64,000 nucleotides of DNA from the NCBI GenBank assembly GCA_029783825.1, contig JAREIK010002466.1, positions 168,530 to 232,529 on the forward strand, written 5' to 3'. Position numbers and translations under genes: made by a program. Below are positions 12,086 to 25,500 of the stretch, piece by piece. The DNA is from Sapria himalayana (Eukaryota; Streptophyta; Magnoliopsida; Malpighiales; Rafflesiaceae). Numbering within the stretch: position 1 is the first letter of the stretch; every line of letters begins with the position of its first letter. The notes under the pieces were generated by a model, which saw only the letters and a program-made list of their open reading frames with translations, was not told the origin of the DNA and did not search any database.

Positions 12086-12195
12086 ATAACTATCTCATAA
12101 TATAATATTTTTTAAAAATTTTTGTTTATAACCATGGTGTGTTCAAAATCAAAAATTTAACCATGGTGTGTTCAAAATTTTATCTTCATCAAAAA
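12086..12195. other. Strand-switch junction (+ to -) with direct repeat
   Basis: On the left the + satellite ends at TTTTTATAAGCTTAT (about 12085). On the right the - satellite starts at ATAAGCTTATAAAAAG (about 12200), so the two sides form long imperfect inverted arms around a spacer of about 110 bp. The spacer has two copies of AACCATGGTGTGTTCAAAAT, at 12130-12149 and 12159-12178, which I do not see elsewhere in the window. It is a fold-back junction. Confidence 0.8.
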
Positions 12196-12596
12196 AATTT
12201 ATAAGCTTATAAAAAGAATCAAAAATTTAAAAATAAAATATTATTATTTAGTAATATATTTTACTTTGATTTTGAATCGTTTTAGGTTTTGCAAATATAT
12301 TTTAATTAATATCTATCTTATTAATAATAGGTTTTTAATCTATTTTATGATCAGTATTATAATATCGATCAATAAAATTATTTATATTGAATTTACATTA
12401 TATTTAATTTTTATGATTATTATAATTAAATATTGTATTAATATTTGAAAAAAAATTAAAAATTATAATATTTTCAATGGTTATAACCTTGAAAATGAGA
12501 AAAAATCATAAAAATTAATTTTTTGTTATTTAATTTTTTATATAAAACCTATAACCACAAAATACCTAAATACTTAAATTACTAAAGTCCTAAACC
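12196..12596 (-). repeat. AT-rich satellite, - orientation, beside block copy 2
   Basis: Part of one monomer in reverse orientation, with its palindrome near 12480. It matches 43275-43686 beside block copy 5 closely, including the distinctive AATATCGATCAATAAAATT and TTCAATGGTTATAACCTTG. The block flank was therefore copied along with the block. Confidence 0.85.
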
Positions 12597-13070
12597 CTGA
12601 TACTGCTCCACCTAACACACATAGCGACGGACCACAGTAAACACGTGAACATATTCGTATCCATTTTGGTGTAGCATTTAGAGGGGCCAGCAAGTCCTGG
12701 AAGCAGCCAGAAGTATGGGCCACCAGCTTGTAGAGGGCGCTACTAGCAAGCCGGGATGATAATATTCAGACAATTGACCAGACCAAGCAAAGTGGTCGGA
12801 AGTAAACCCGGGAGTAGCTAAGAGTGGGTCCTGCTAACCATATCAGGCATCATCGGGGGCCACCCAACCACCGCCCAACAGGAGTAGCGGGTAATCCATG
12901 ATTAATTGGAGAGCTAGAAAAATCCAAAGCATCACCAAGCAGGGCCAGTAAGCAATGGAGTCCAGACCAGCCCCACGGGAGCGAAAGATTCAGACTTGTA
13001 GTTTATGTTTGTAGTCTTATTAGTATTTTGGACTTTGTATGCACCATGTACTTGTAGAGATGGGTCATGA

Positions 13071-13090
13071 CACACACACACACACACACA
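13071..13090. repeat. (CA)10 microsatellite in block copy 2
   Basis: Ten uninterrupted CA units. Copy 1 has only a short interrupted GTGTGTGTG at the equivalent place (about 4868-4876), and copy 3 has GTGTGTCTGAG. Confidence 0.95.
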
Positions 13091-13889
13091 ATCTTGTTTG
13101 TTCTCTATGTAGCATGTAATGAGGGCAACATGACCCATGAGTCTCTCTAAGTGGGGCCCACTAATGCATTCTGTAAATACACATTAGGCGATGCTACACT
13201 ACCGGGAGCAGAAGACCCATCTTTATAGGATTTTTAATTTTACTTGTATTCTAGCTTGGTTGTACATGTAGATAATTAGACAATGAGATGGACCTCATCA
13301 CACATGCACACTGATACATGAATATTTTTTGATATTTTGTTGGTGCAACATACAACCACTTCTTGGAGCTAGAGGAGGATGCATTCTAACCCAAGAGATA
13401 CTCTTTTGATTATCATTGGAGCAAAAGAATGTGGAATTCAGAGGTGAGAATGAATTGACAAAGTGCCGTAGATATGGACTTGTGGATTTATGGGTATTCA
13501 GTTTTACATGTATTCCATTGCATAGCAATGACATAAAAAAAAGCTTGATGCTGCATTTCACACACATGCACAATCTTATATTTGCATAGTTTTAATATGG
13601 TGCATCATTCAAGTTCCTCCAAAAGGCTTGAAAAAATGGAAAGGACGTAGTGCAAATAATGACTCAATGCCAACTCTGATGTCAGGGAATGCCAAGTGAT
13701 TTTAGTTGTAATCGTACGCTTGGAATTATTAGGCATTATGTTTTTTTATGTATTTTATGCATAGAATCATTAAGGTGCATAGGATTTGGTGGGCTGGCCT
13801 AAATTAGTCAGCTTTTTAGTCTCTAGTAAGTTGTGTGCCTAAATGATAAATAAAGTGTGTATTTTCCAAAAAAAAAAAACTAAAAAAAA

Positions 13890-13966
13890 CCATAAACCCT
13901 AAACTTTAAATCCTAAACCTTAAACCATAAACTATAACCCTAACTCATAAACCCTAAATCCTAAAT
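13890..13966 (-). repeat. Degenerate telomere-like heptamer array (block copy 2)
   Basis: CCCTAAA-type heptamers with changes (CCTAAAC, CATAAAC, CCCTAAC), the reverse complement of the arrays at 3985, 28138 and 39656. Confidence 0.75.
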
Positions 13967-15063
13967 CTCATGTTTTGCACGTTTATAATCAAATGACTAA
14001 GTGTTAAATTTAAATTGAAATTCATAACTTTTAGGAATGTCACAGATTTACCTCTTTGTTTATGTAACACAAAGTCATGACTCAAGGGGTGAGTTATGGA
14101 TTTAGTCTCTTTCTTGCTTTAGATTATTGTAGCATTAGCAATGGTCATGATTGTATACTTTGTCTCTAGAACACAAAATCATATCGATGAGAATATGCCA
14201 TAACTTGTGTCTCTCTATTGAACATATTGTTATGTCACTAAGAATGATCATGAATATATATTTAATCACTACAATATGGGTCACAGTATTAGATATGACC
14301 ATAGCTTGTGCATTTTATCTTTATATTGCAAAGTCATTGCACTAGGAATGATTGTAACTTTGGACATTCCTCAAGAGCAAATGTCATGACCCTAGAAATA
14401 GTTAAAGCTCGATTACTACTCTTTATAACATTCTATAGCTAAAATTCTTAGGTTGGAGATAACATTATGGCTTTTTCCTTTGATTTGTGACCTCAAGTGT
14501 CAATATGCAAGACTAATATTTTGAGCAATGATTAAAACCTTCTATACATTTGAATATGATTCATTTACACCTTTTTGGGTATTGTGAGCTTGTATACATA
14601 ACTCATTTAATATAAAAAGAAAGAAATAAAACTTTTCATATCCTTGAGGATATAAAAAAATGGCTTAGACATGCCAATAAAATAAATTTTTTTATTCTTC
14701 ATTGAAAGAGAGCCCATACTTCTTGCCCTGCTCAAACCACCCTGGGGCTAGTTTTTTCTAATAGCTTACAAGCTAGTTATTATTTTAGAGGTGGACTATG
14801 TTTTAAAAAAATTGTTTTGAGTGTGTGCATGAGAGATATTTTAGAAGAAATTACAATGATCAATATAAATAGCATTCTCAACAACTAGTTATTTTAAAAC
14901 ATAGGGGTACAATTTTGGTTTAGTCTGTTAGCGTAAATTAGTAAAATTACCGTTGATAGCCCAGTGATTCAACATCAAATATGATGAGACATAATAGAGA
15001 TAAAGTAAAAGCTCCTATTATTTTGTTTAGAGCTTTATCAATCATTAAAGAATTGAGAGAGGA

Positions 15064-18000
15064 ACAAAATAAATTATTTTAATTATTCATTATAATTTTA
15101 ATTATTATTTTAATTATTTATCAGTTTATTTTTATAGAAATATTAATTATAAAATAAATTATTAGAGAGACAGATCTAATTTTAATTAAACCGGATTATC
15201 CTAAATAATCAAGAATAAATCTCATTTTTTTTTCATTTTAATTTTAAATATTCAAATTTAATTATTTATTTGTTTATTTTTATATAAATATTAATTATAA
15301 AATAAATTATGAGTTATCCAAATATAATTTATATAAATTATTTTTCATAAAAATAATATAGATAAACTTTTTAAAAGAAAAAAAAATTAAAAAAAAAATT
15401 AATACATAGTAATATATTTTGCTTTGCTTCTGAATCATTTTAGGTTTTGTAATTATATTATAATTGATATATATCTTATTAATAATAGATAATTAATTTA
15501 TTTTTTGAGCATTATTAGAATATTTATCAATAAAATAGTTTCTATTGAATTTATATGATATATAAATATAATGATTATTATAACTAAATATTGAATTCAC
15601 TTTTGGAAAAAATATAAAAATTATTATATTTTCAAAGGTTATAACCTTAAAAAATGAGAACAAATAATAAAAAATAAAATTTTTGTTATATCATTTTTTA
15701 AATAAAACCTATAGATCATTAAATGCTTACTTACTTAAATCAGTAAGCTCATAAATCCCGAAACCCCTAAATCCATAAACCTTTTAACAGCTTTATACAA
15801 CTTAATAATAATAAATCTCATTTGTATTTCTATTTATTATAATTTTAAATATTCATTTTAATTATTCATAGTTTAATTTTTTAGAAAAATTAAAAACAAA
15901 ATAAATTTCTAGTAAGACAAATATTATTTAAATAATTTATTTTAATAAAAAATAATATAAGCTTATAAAAAGAAGAAAATATTTTAAAATTAAATATTAT
16001 TATTTAGTAATATATTTTGATTTGATTTGAATAATTTTGTGTTATGTAAATATTTTTTAATTAATATTTATATTATTAATAATAGTTTATTAATTTAATG
16101 TTTGATCATTATTATAATATCTATCATTAAAAGTATTTATATTGAATTTATATGATATATAATTTATAGGATTAATATAATTATACAAGGTATTCACATT
16201 TCAAAAAATTTTAAAAATTATTTTATTTTTAAAGTTTATAACTTTTGAAAATCAGAAAAAATCAAAAATAGAATTTTAAATTTTTATTATATAAATAAAA
16301 CCTATAAACCACTAAATGCCTAAAAACACAAATTGCTAAACTCCTAAATGACAAAACTCCTAAATAATCAAACCATTAACTTGGTATACCGTATATAATA
16401 TATCATAAATCTCATTTTAATTTGTATTCATTATAATTTTAAATATTCATTTTAATTAATTATTAGTTTAATTTTTATAGAAATATCAATCACAAAATAA
16501 ATAATGAGTAAGACAAATATATTTCTAATAATTATCTTTAATCAAAAAAAAATAATCATATATAAAGAAGTAAAAATTTAAAAACAAAAAATTATTATTT
16601 ACTAATATATTTAATTTGATTTTGAATCATTATATATAGGTTTTGCAATTAAATTTTAAATGTGATCAATCTTATTAATAATAGTTTATTAATTTATTAT
16701 TTGATCATTTTTATAATATCGAACAATAAAATTACATATATTCAATTAAAATGTCTTATAATTATTAAGTTATTATAACTATATATTATATTTACATTTG
16801 AAAAAAATTTAAAAATTATTATATTTTAAAAGGTTATAGCCTTCAAAAATGATAAAAAATCACAGAAATAATTTTTTATTATTTTATTATTTAAATAAAA
16901 CTTATAAACCATTAAATGCCTAACATTTAAATCTCTAGACTCTTAAACCCCAAACCCCCTAAATACTTAAACCATTAAACCAATATAACCTAAATAATAA
17001 ATAATAAATCTCATTTTTATTTGTATTCATTATAATTTTAAATATTCATTTTAATTATTTTTTAGTTTATTTTTATAGAAATATTAATTAAAAATAAATA
17101 ATAAGTGAGACAGGTATAATTTAAATAAATTATTTTTTATGAAAAAAATAAGCTTATAAAAATAAACAAAATTTCAAAAATTTTAAATTTTATTTAGTAA
17201 TATAATTTACTTTGATTTTGAATTATTTTGTGTTCCATAAATATATTTTAATTAATATCTATCTTATTAATAATAGTTTATTAATTTATTTTTTGATCAT
17301 TATTATAATATATATTAATACATTTTTTTATATTGAATCTACAACAAATATAATTATTAAGATTATTAAAACTAAGTATTGTATTCATATTTTAAAACTA
17401 TTAAAAAATTATTATATTTTTAAAGGTTATAACCATTGAAAATCACGAAAATTCATAAAAATAAATTTTTTGTTATTTCATTGATCATATAAAACATACA
17501 AACAAGAAAATATGTAAACATATAAATCAGTAAACACCTTAACCCCAAAACCACAAAAAACATAAACAATTAAATAGTTATACCCTAAATAATAAATAAT
17601 AAATCTCATTTTTTTAGTATTCATTATAATTTTAAATATACATTTTAATTATTTATTAGTTTAATTTTATATAAATATAAATTAAAAAATAAATTATTAG
17701 TGAGACAAATATAATTTAAATAATTTATTTTTCATTAAAAAAATATATAGGCTTATAAATGGATACAAAAATTTAAAAATTTAAAATTAATATTTAGTAA
17801 AATATTTTACTTTGAATTTGAGTCATTTTAGGTTTTGCAAATATATTTTAAACAATATTTATCTTATTAATAATTGGTTATTAATTTTTTATGATCATTA
17901 TTATAATAAATATCAATAAAATAATTTATATTGAATTTATATGATATTTAATTATTATGATTATTATAACTTCATATTGTATTCACTTTTCAAAAAAAAT

Positions 18001-21000
18001 TTAAAAATTATTATATTTTCAAAGGTTATAACCTTCAAAATTGAGAAAAAATAACAAAAATAAATTTTTTCTTATTTTATTTTTTATATAAAACCTATAA
18101 ACCACTAAACGACTAAATACTAAAATGACTAAACTCCTAAACCCCGAAGCCCATAAATACTGAAAACATTAAATTAGTATAGTCTAAATAATAAATCATA
18201 AATCTCAGTTTTATTAGTATTCATTATAATTTTAAATATTCATTTTAACTATCTATCAGTTTATTTTTATAGAAATATTAATTACAAAATAAATTATTAG
18301 TGCGACATATATAATTTAAATAATTTATTTTTCATCAAAAAATATGCTTATAAAAAGAGGCAAAATTTTAAAAATTAAAAATTATTATTTTATAATATAT
18401 CTTATTATTAAATAATACAATTATAATTTAATTTATATCATTCTTATAAATAGAAGTTTATTAATTTATTTATTGATCATTATTATAATATCTATTAATA
18501 AAATTATTTATATTGAATTTACATTATTTATAATTATTAAGATTATTATAACTAAATATTATATTCACATTTAAAAAAATTAAAAATTATTATATTTTCA
18601 AGGTTACAACCTTCAAAATTAAAAAAAATCAAAAAATTAAATTTTTTGTTTTTTCCTTCTTTAAAAAAAACTATAAATCACTAAAGGTCTAAACAATTAA
18701 ATCACTAAACACCTAAACCACAAAACACCTAAATACTTAAACCATTAAACCGGTATATCCTAAATTATAAATAATAAATTTCAATTTTATTTGTATTCAT
18801 TATAATTTTAATATTCATTTTAATTATTTAGTAGTTTATTATTATAGAATTATAAATTACAAAATAAATTATGTGTAAGAAAAGTATAATTTAAATAATT
18901 TATTTTTTAACAAAAATATAAACTTATAAAAAAAGCAAAACATTAAAAAAAATTATAATTTAGTAATATATTTTACATTGATTTGAATAAATTTAGATTT
19001 TGCAAATACTTTTTAAATAATAACTATTTTGTTAATAATAGTTTATTAATTTATTTTTTGATCATAATTATACTATCTAGCAATATAATTATTTATATTG
19101 AATTTAAATCAATTATAATTATGAAGATTCTTATAAATATATATTATATTTACATTTGAAAAAAAATTTAAAAATTATTATATTTTCAAAGGATATAATC
19201 TTCAAAAATTAGAAAAAATAATAAAAATAAATTTTTTGCTATATCATTATTTAAATAAAACTTATAATCCACTAAATGCCTAAACACTTAAACATCTAAA
19301 CTCCTAAACAGAAAAGCCCCTAAATACTTAAACCTTAAAACTTGTAAACCTTAAATATAATTTAAATAGTTTATTAAAATAATAATTACAAAATAAATTA
19401 TGAGTGATACAAATATAATTTAAATAGTTTATTTAGTAAAATATTTTACTTTGATTTGAATAAATTTATATTTTGCAAATATTTTTTAAATAATAACTAT
19501 TTTATTAATTATAGTTTATTAATATATTTTTTGATCATAATTATAATATCTAGCAATATAATTATTTATATTTAATTTAAATGAATTATAATTATGAAGA
19601 TTATTATAAATAAATATTATATTTACTTTTGAAAAAAATTTAAAAATTACTATATTTTCAAAATTTAGAAAAAATTATATAAATATGTTTTTTGTTATAT
19701 CATTGTTTAAATAAAACTTATAAACCACTAAATGCCTAAACACTTAAACATCTAAATTCTTAAACACAAAATTCTCAAAATACTTAAACATTTAAACTTG
19801 TAAACCTTAAATGAAATTTATATAATTTATTAAAATATTAATTACGAAATAAATTAAGAGTGATACAAATATAATTTAAATAATTTATTTTTCATCAAAA
19901 AAATATATAAGCTTATAAAAAGAAGCAAAAACTAAAAAACAAAAATTATTATTTAGTAATAAATTTTACTTGGATTTTGAATAATTTTAGATTTTGCAAT
20001 TATATTTTAATTTATATCCATAATAATAATAATAATATTATAATTTATTTTTTGATAATCGATATCATACCTATGAATAAAATTGTTTATATTTAGTTTA
20101 TATTATATATAATTATAATGATTATTATTACTAAATATTGTATTCAAATTTTTAAAAAATTTTAAAATTATTATATTGTCAAAGCTTATAACCTTTGAAA
20201 TTGTGAAAAAATATCAAAAATAATTTTTTTGTTATTTCATTGTTTAAACAAAACATATAAACCACTAAATGCCTAAAAACATAAATCGCTAAAGTCCTGA
20301 ATGACAAATCCTCTAAATACTTAAAATATTAAACTGGTATACATTAATAATAATTCATAAATCTCATTTTAATTTATATTCAGTATAATTTTAAATTTTT
20401 ATTTTAATTATTTATCAGTTTATTTTTATTGAAATATTAATTACAAAATAAATTATTTGTCAGACAGATATAATTTAAATTAAACTGGTATACCCTAAAT
20501 AATAAAGAATAAATCTCATTTTTTTTTTCGTTATAATTTTAAATATTCATTTTAATTATTTATTAGTTTATTTTTATATAAATTTTTATTACAAATTAAA
20601 TTATGAGTGCGAAAAATATAATTTAAATAATTTAATTTTAATAAAAAAAATATATACGCTTATAAAAGAAATAAAAATTTAAAAATTAAAAATTATTTTA
20701 CAATAATATTTTTTACTTTAATTTTGAATCAATTTGGGTTTTGTAAATATTTTTTAATTAATATCTATCTTATTATTAATAGTTTATTAATCTAATTTTT
20801 GATCATTATTATAATATCTATCAATAAAATTATTTATATTGAATTTATATGAAATATAATTATTAAAATTATTATAATGAAATATTGTATTTACATTTCA
20901 AAAAATTTTAAATATTATTATATTTTCAAAGGCTATAACCTATGAAAATGAGAAAAAATTACAAATTTTTTTTTGTTATTTTATTGATTAAATAAAACCT

Positions 21001-21989
21001 ATAAACCACTAAATGCGTAAAAACATGAATCGCTAAAAACCTTATGACAAAACCTCTAAATACTTAAACTATTAAATTGGTATACATTAATAATAAATCA
21101 TAAATCTCATTTTAATTTTTTTTCAATATACTTTTAAATTTTTATTTTAATTCTTTATCAATTTATTTTTATAGAAATATTAATTACAGAATAAATTATT
21201 AGTGAGATAGATATAATTTAAATTAAACCGGTATACCCTAAATAATAAATAATAAATCTCATTTTTTTTTTATTATAATTTTAAGTATTTATTTTAATTA
21301 TTTATTAGTTTATTTTTATATAAATATTAATTACTAAATAAATTATGAGTTGGACAAATATAATTTATGTAAATTATTTTTAATCAAAAAAATATAGATA
21401 AACATTTTAAAATAAAAAAAATTAAAAAACAAAAAATTATTATATAGTAATATATTTTGGTTTGGTTTTGAATCATTTTATGTTTTGTAATTATATTTTA
21501 ATTGATATCTATCTTATTAATAATAAGTTATTAATTTATGTTTTGATCATTATTATAATATTAATCACTAAAATTGATTATATTGAATTTATATGAAATA
21601 TAAATATAATGATTATTATAACTAAATATTGAATTTGCTTTTGAAAAAAATTTAAAAATTATTATATTTTCAAAGGTTAATCCTTTCAAAATATCAAAAA
21701 ATAATAAAAATAAATTATTTTTTATTTTATTTTTTGAATAAACCTATAAACCACTAAATGCATGCACAATTAAATCAGTATACTTCTAAATCCCATAATA
21801 ACTAAATGCATAAACCATTAAACCACTAGATAATACATAATACTTAATAAATTTAATTTTTATTTCTATTTATTATAATTTTAAATATTAATTTAATTAT
21901 TTATTAGTTTATCTTTATAGAAATATTTATTACAAAATAAAGTATGAGTATGACAAATATAATTAAAATAATTTATTTTAATCAAAAAA
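15064..21989 (-). repeat. AT-rich satellite array, - orientation
   Basis: No gene is seen. Palindromes fall near 15638, 16236, 16832, 17425, 18023, 18603, 19191, 20184, 20931 and 21676. Spacings are about 580-600 bp, then a gap of about 990 bp where a palindrome was deleted near 19660 (TTTTCAAAATTTAG), then two chimeric intervals of about 747 bp. Chimeric junctions are visible near 15180, 20480 and 21215 (GATATAATTTAAATTAAAC beside GGTATACCC). Open frames such as 17212-17439 are low-complexity Ile/Asn/Lys/Tyr runs expected from AT-rich DNA. Confidence 0.9.
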
Positions 21990-22135
21990 TGATACTTTTC
22001 ATATCCATGAGTATATAAAAAAAAGGCTTAGACATGCCAATAAAAAAAAGGCTTGTATACAAAATAAAGAAAGAAATGATACTTTTCATATCCATGAGTA
22101 TATAAAAAAAAGGCTTAGACATGCCAATAAAATAA
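21990..22135 (-). repeat. Small duplicated fragment of the block
   Basis: The words TGATACTTTTCATATCC and GGCTTAGACATGCC occur twice, starting near 21990 and 22078, separated by a piece reading GCTTGTATAC. The same order is found in the left part of the block (reverse complement of about 27425-27500). It is a broken, tandemly duplicated scrap of block at a strand-switch point. Confidence 0.8.
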
Positions 22136-22556
22136 CTTTTTTGATTTTACTGTGTATGAATTTAGTGGTTTATCGGTTTTATTTAATAATTAAAATAACA
22201 AAATATTTATTTTTATTATTTTTTGATATTTTCAAAGGTTATAACATTTGAAAATATAATAATTTGTAAATTTTTATTTTTTCATTCTTTAAATAAAAAC
22301 TATAAATCACTAAAGTCCTAAACACTTAAATCAATAAACCCCAAAATACCTAAATGCTTAAACCATTAAACTAGAATATCCTGAATAATAAATAATAAAT
22401 CTCAATTTTATTTGTATTCATTATAATTTTAAATATTCATTTTAATTATTTATTAGTTTATTTTTATGAAATTATAAATTATAAAATAAGTCACGAGGAA
22501 AACAAATATAATTTAAATAATTTATTTTTTATAACAAAAATATAAACTTATAAAAA
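22136..22556. repeat. Mosaic of short satellite pieces with three strand flips
   Basis: About 140 bp is + satellite (ATTTAGTGGTTTATCGG and its palindrome near 22240). Near 22277 it flips to - satellite (AAACTATAAATCACTAAAG). At about 22557 it flips back to + (GAATTAATATGTTATTATT). Each piece is shorter than a monomer, so this is a complex rearrangement scar. Confidence 0.75.
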
Positions 22557-25500
22557 ATGAATTAATATGTTATTATTATTATGATGGATATAAATTAAAA
22601 TATAATTGCAAAACCTAAAATTATTCAAAATCCAAAAAAAATTTATTACTAAATAAAAATTTTTGTTTTTTAGTTTTTGCTTCTTTTTATAAGCTTATAT
22701 ATTTTTTTTATGAAAATTAATTTATTTAAATTATATTTGTATCACTCATAATTTATTTTGTAATTAATATTTTACCAAATTCTTTAAATTATATTTAAGG
22801 TTTACGAGTTTAAAGGTTTAAGTATTTAGAAGCTTTTGTGTTTAGGAGTTTAGATGTTTAAGTGTTTAGGCATTTAATGGTTTATATGTTTTATTTAAAC
22901 AATGATATGGCAAAAAATTTATTTTTATTATTTTTTTTAAAATTTGAAGATTATATCCTTAGAAAATATAATAATTTTTAAATTTTTTTCAAATATAAAT
23001 ATATTATTTATTTATAATAATCTTCATAATTATAATTCATTTAAATTCAATATAAATAATTATATTGCTAGATATTATAATTATGATTAAAAAATAAATT
23101 AATATATTATTATTAATAAAATAGTTATTATTTAAAAAGAATTTTCAAAATCTAAATTTATTTAAATCAAAGTATAATATATTACTAAATAATAATTTTT
23201 TTAATGTTTTGCTTTTTTTATAAGTTTATATTTTTGTTATTAAAAATAAATTATTAAAATTATATTTGTCGTACTCATAATTTATTTTGAAATTTATAAT
23301 TCTATAATAATAATAAACTACTAAATAATAAAAATGAATATTTAAAATTATAATGAATACAAATAAAATTGACATTTATTATTTATTATTCATGATATAC
23401 TGATTTAATGGTTTAAGTATTTAGGTGTTTTGTAGTTTAAAAGTTTAGTGATTAAATTGTTTAGACATTTAGTGATTTATAGTTTTTATTTAAGGAATGA
23501 AAAATCATAAAAATTAATTTTATGATTTTTTTTTTAATTTTTGAAGGTTATAACCTTTGAAAATATAATAATTTTAATTTTATATAATGTAAGCACAATA
23601 TAAATAATTTTATTGATAGATATTATAATAATGATCGATAAATAAATTAATAAATTTGTATTTATAAGAATGATATAAATTAAAATATAATTGTATAATC
23701 TAAAATGATTCAAAATCAAAATAAGATATAATATTAAAAAATAATTTTTTTTTTAAAATTGTGCCTCTTTTTATGAGCATTTTTTTTGATGAAAAATAAA
23801 TTATTTAAATTATATATGTCGCACTAATAATTTATTTTGTAATTAAAATTTCTATAAAAATAAACTTATAAATAATTAAAATGAATATTTAAAATTATAA
23901 TGAATACTAATAAAACTGAGATTTATAATTTATTATTTAGACTATACTAATTTAATGTTTTAACTATTTATAGGCTTTGGGGTTTAGGAATTTAGTTATT
24001 TTAATATTGTCATTTTGATGTTTATAGGTTTTATATAAAATATAAAATAACAAAAAATATATTTTTGTTATTTTTTCTGATTTTTGAAGGTTATAACATT
24101 TGAAAATATAATAATTTTTAAATTTTTTTTTGAAAAGTGAATACAATATGAAGTTATAATAATCATAATAATTATATATAATATAATTTCAATATAAACT
24201 ATTTTATTGATATTTATTATAATAATGATCATAACAAAGAAATAATCAATTATTAATAAGATAAATATTGTTTAAAATATATTTGCAAAACCTAAAATGA
24301 CTCAAATCGAAGTGAAAATTTTACTAAATATTAATTTTAAATTTTTGTATCCATTTATAAGCCTATATATTTTTTGAAAAAAAATAAATTATTTAAATTA
24401 TATTCGACTCATTAATAATTTATTTTTTAATTTATATTCCTATAAAATTAAACTAATAAATAATTAAAATATATATTTAAAATTATAATGAATACTAATA
24501 AAAATGAGAATTATGATTTATTATTTAGGGTATAACTATTTAATTGTTTAAGTTTTTTGTGGTTTTGGGGTTAAAGAGTTTATTGATTTATATGTTTACA
24601 CATTTTCGTGTTTATAGATTTTATTTAATCAATGAAATAACAAAAAATTTATTTTTATGAATTTTCGTCATTTTCAAAGGTTATCACCTTTAAAAATATA
24701 ATAATTTTTTAATAGTTCTAAAATATGAATACAATACTTGTTTATAATAATCTTAATAATAACATTTGTTGTAGATTCAATATAAACAAATGTATTAATA
24801 TATATTATAAAAATGATCAAAAAATAAATTAATAAACTATTATTAATAAGATAGATATTAATTAAAATATATTTGCAGAACCCAAAATAATTCAAAATCA
24901 AAGTAAATTATTTTACTAAATAAAATTTTAAAATTTTGAAATTTTGTTTATTTTTATAATCTTATTTTTTTATCATAAAAAAAATTTATTTAAATTATAT
25001 TTTTCTCACTCATTATTTATTTTGTAATATAATATTTCTATAAAAATAAACTAAAAAATAATTAAAATGAATATTTAAAATTATACTGAATACAGATAAA
25101 AATGAGATTTATTATTTATTATTTAGGTTATATAGGTTTAATGGTTTAAGTATTTAGGGGGTTTTGGGGTTTAGGAGTCTAGAGATTTAATTGTTTAGAC
25201 CTTGAGTGATTTATTGTTTTTTTTTAAAGGATGAAAAAACAAAAAATTTAATTTTTTGATTTTTTTAATTTTTGAAGGTTGTAACCTTTGAAAAAATAAT
25301 AATTTTTAATTATTTTAAAATATAAATATAATATTTTGTTCTAATAACTTAAGAATTATAAGACATTATAATTGAATATAAGTAATTTTATTGTTCGATA
25401 TTATAAAAATTATCAAATAATAAATTAATAAACTATTTTTAATAAGATTGGTCGCAATTAAAATATAATTACAAAACCTATATATAATGATTCAAAATCA

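Larger units (their letters stand above)
12597..15063 (-). repeat. 2.46-kb block, copy 2 (full length, inverted)
   Basis: Reverse-complement counterpart of copies 1 and 3, from CTGATACTGCTCC at the left to GAGAGAGGA at the right. The GC-richer third is 12600-13100. It differs from the other copies by an expanded CA repeat (13071-13090), an early break in the frame conserved in copies 1, 3 and 4, and scattered substitutions. Possible coding remnants in the GC-rich third are not shared with any family I recognise. Confidence 0.85.

Noticed and set aside
12932..13138. 68-codon frame with a Cys/Val run
   Set aside because: The run is the translation of the (CA)10 microsatellite in block copy 2; other block copies do not keep the frame.
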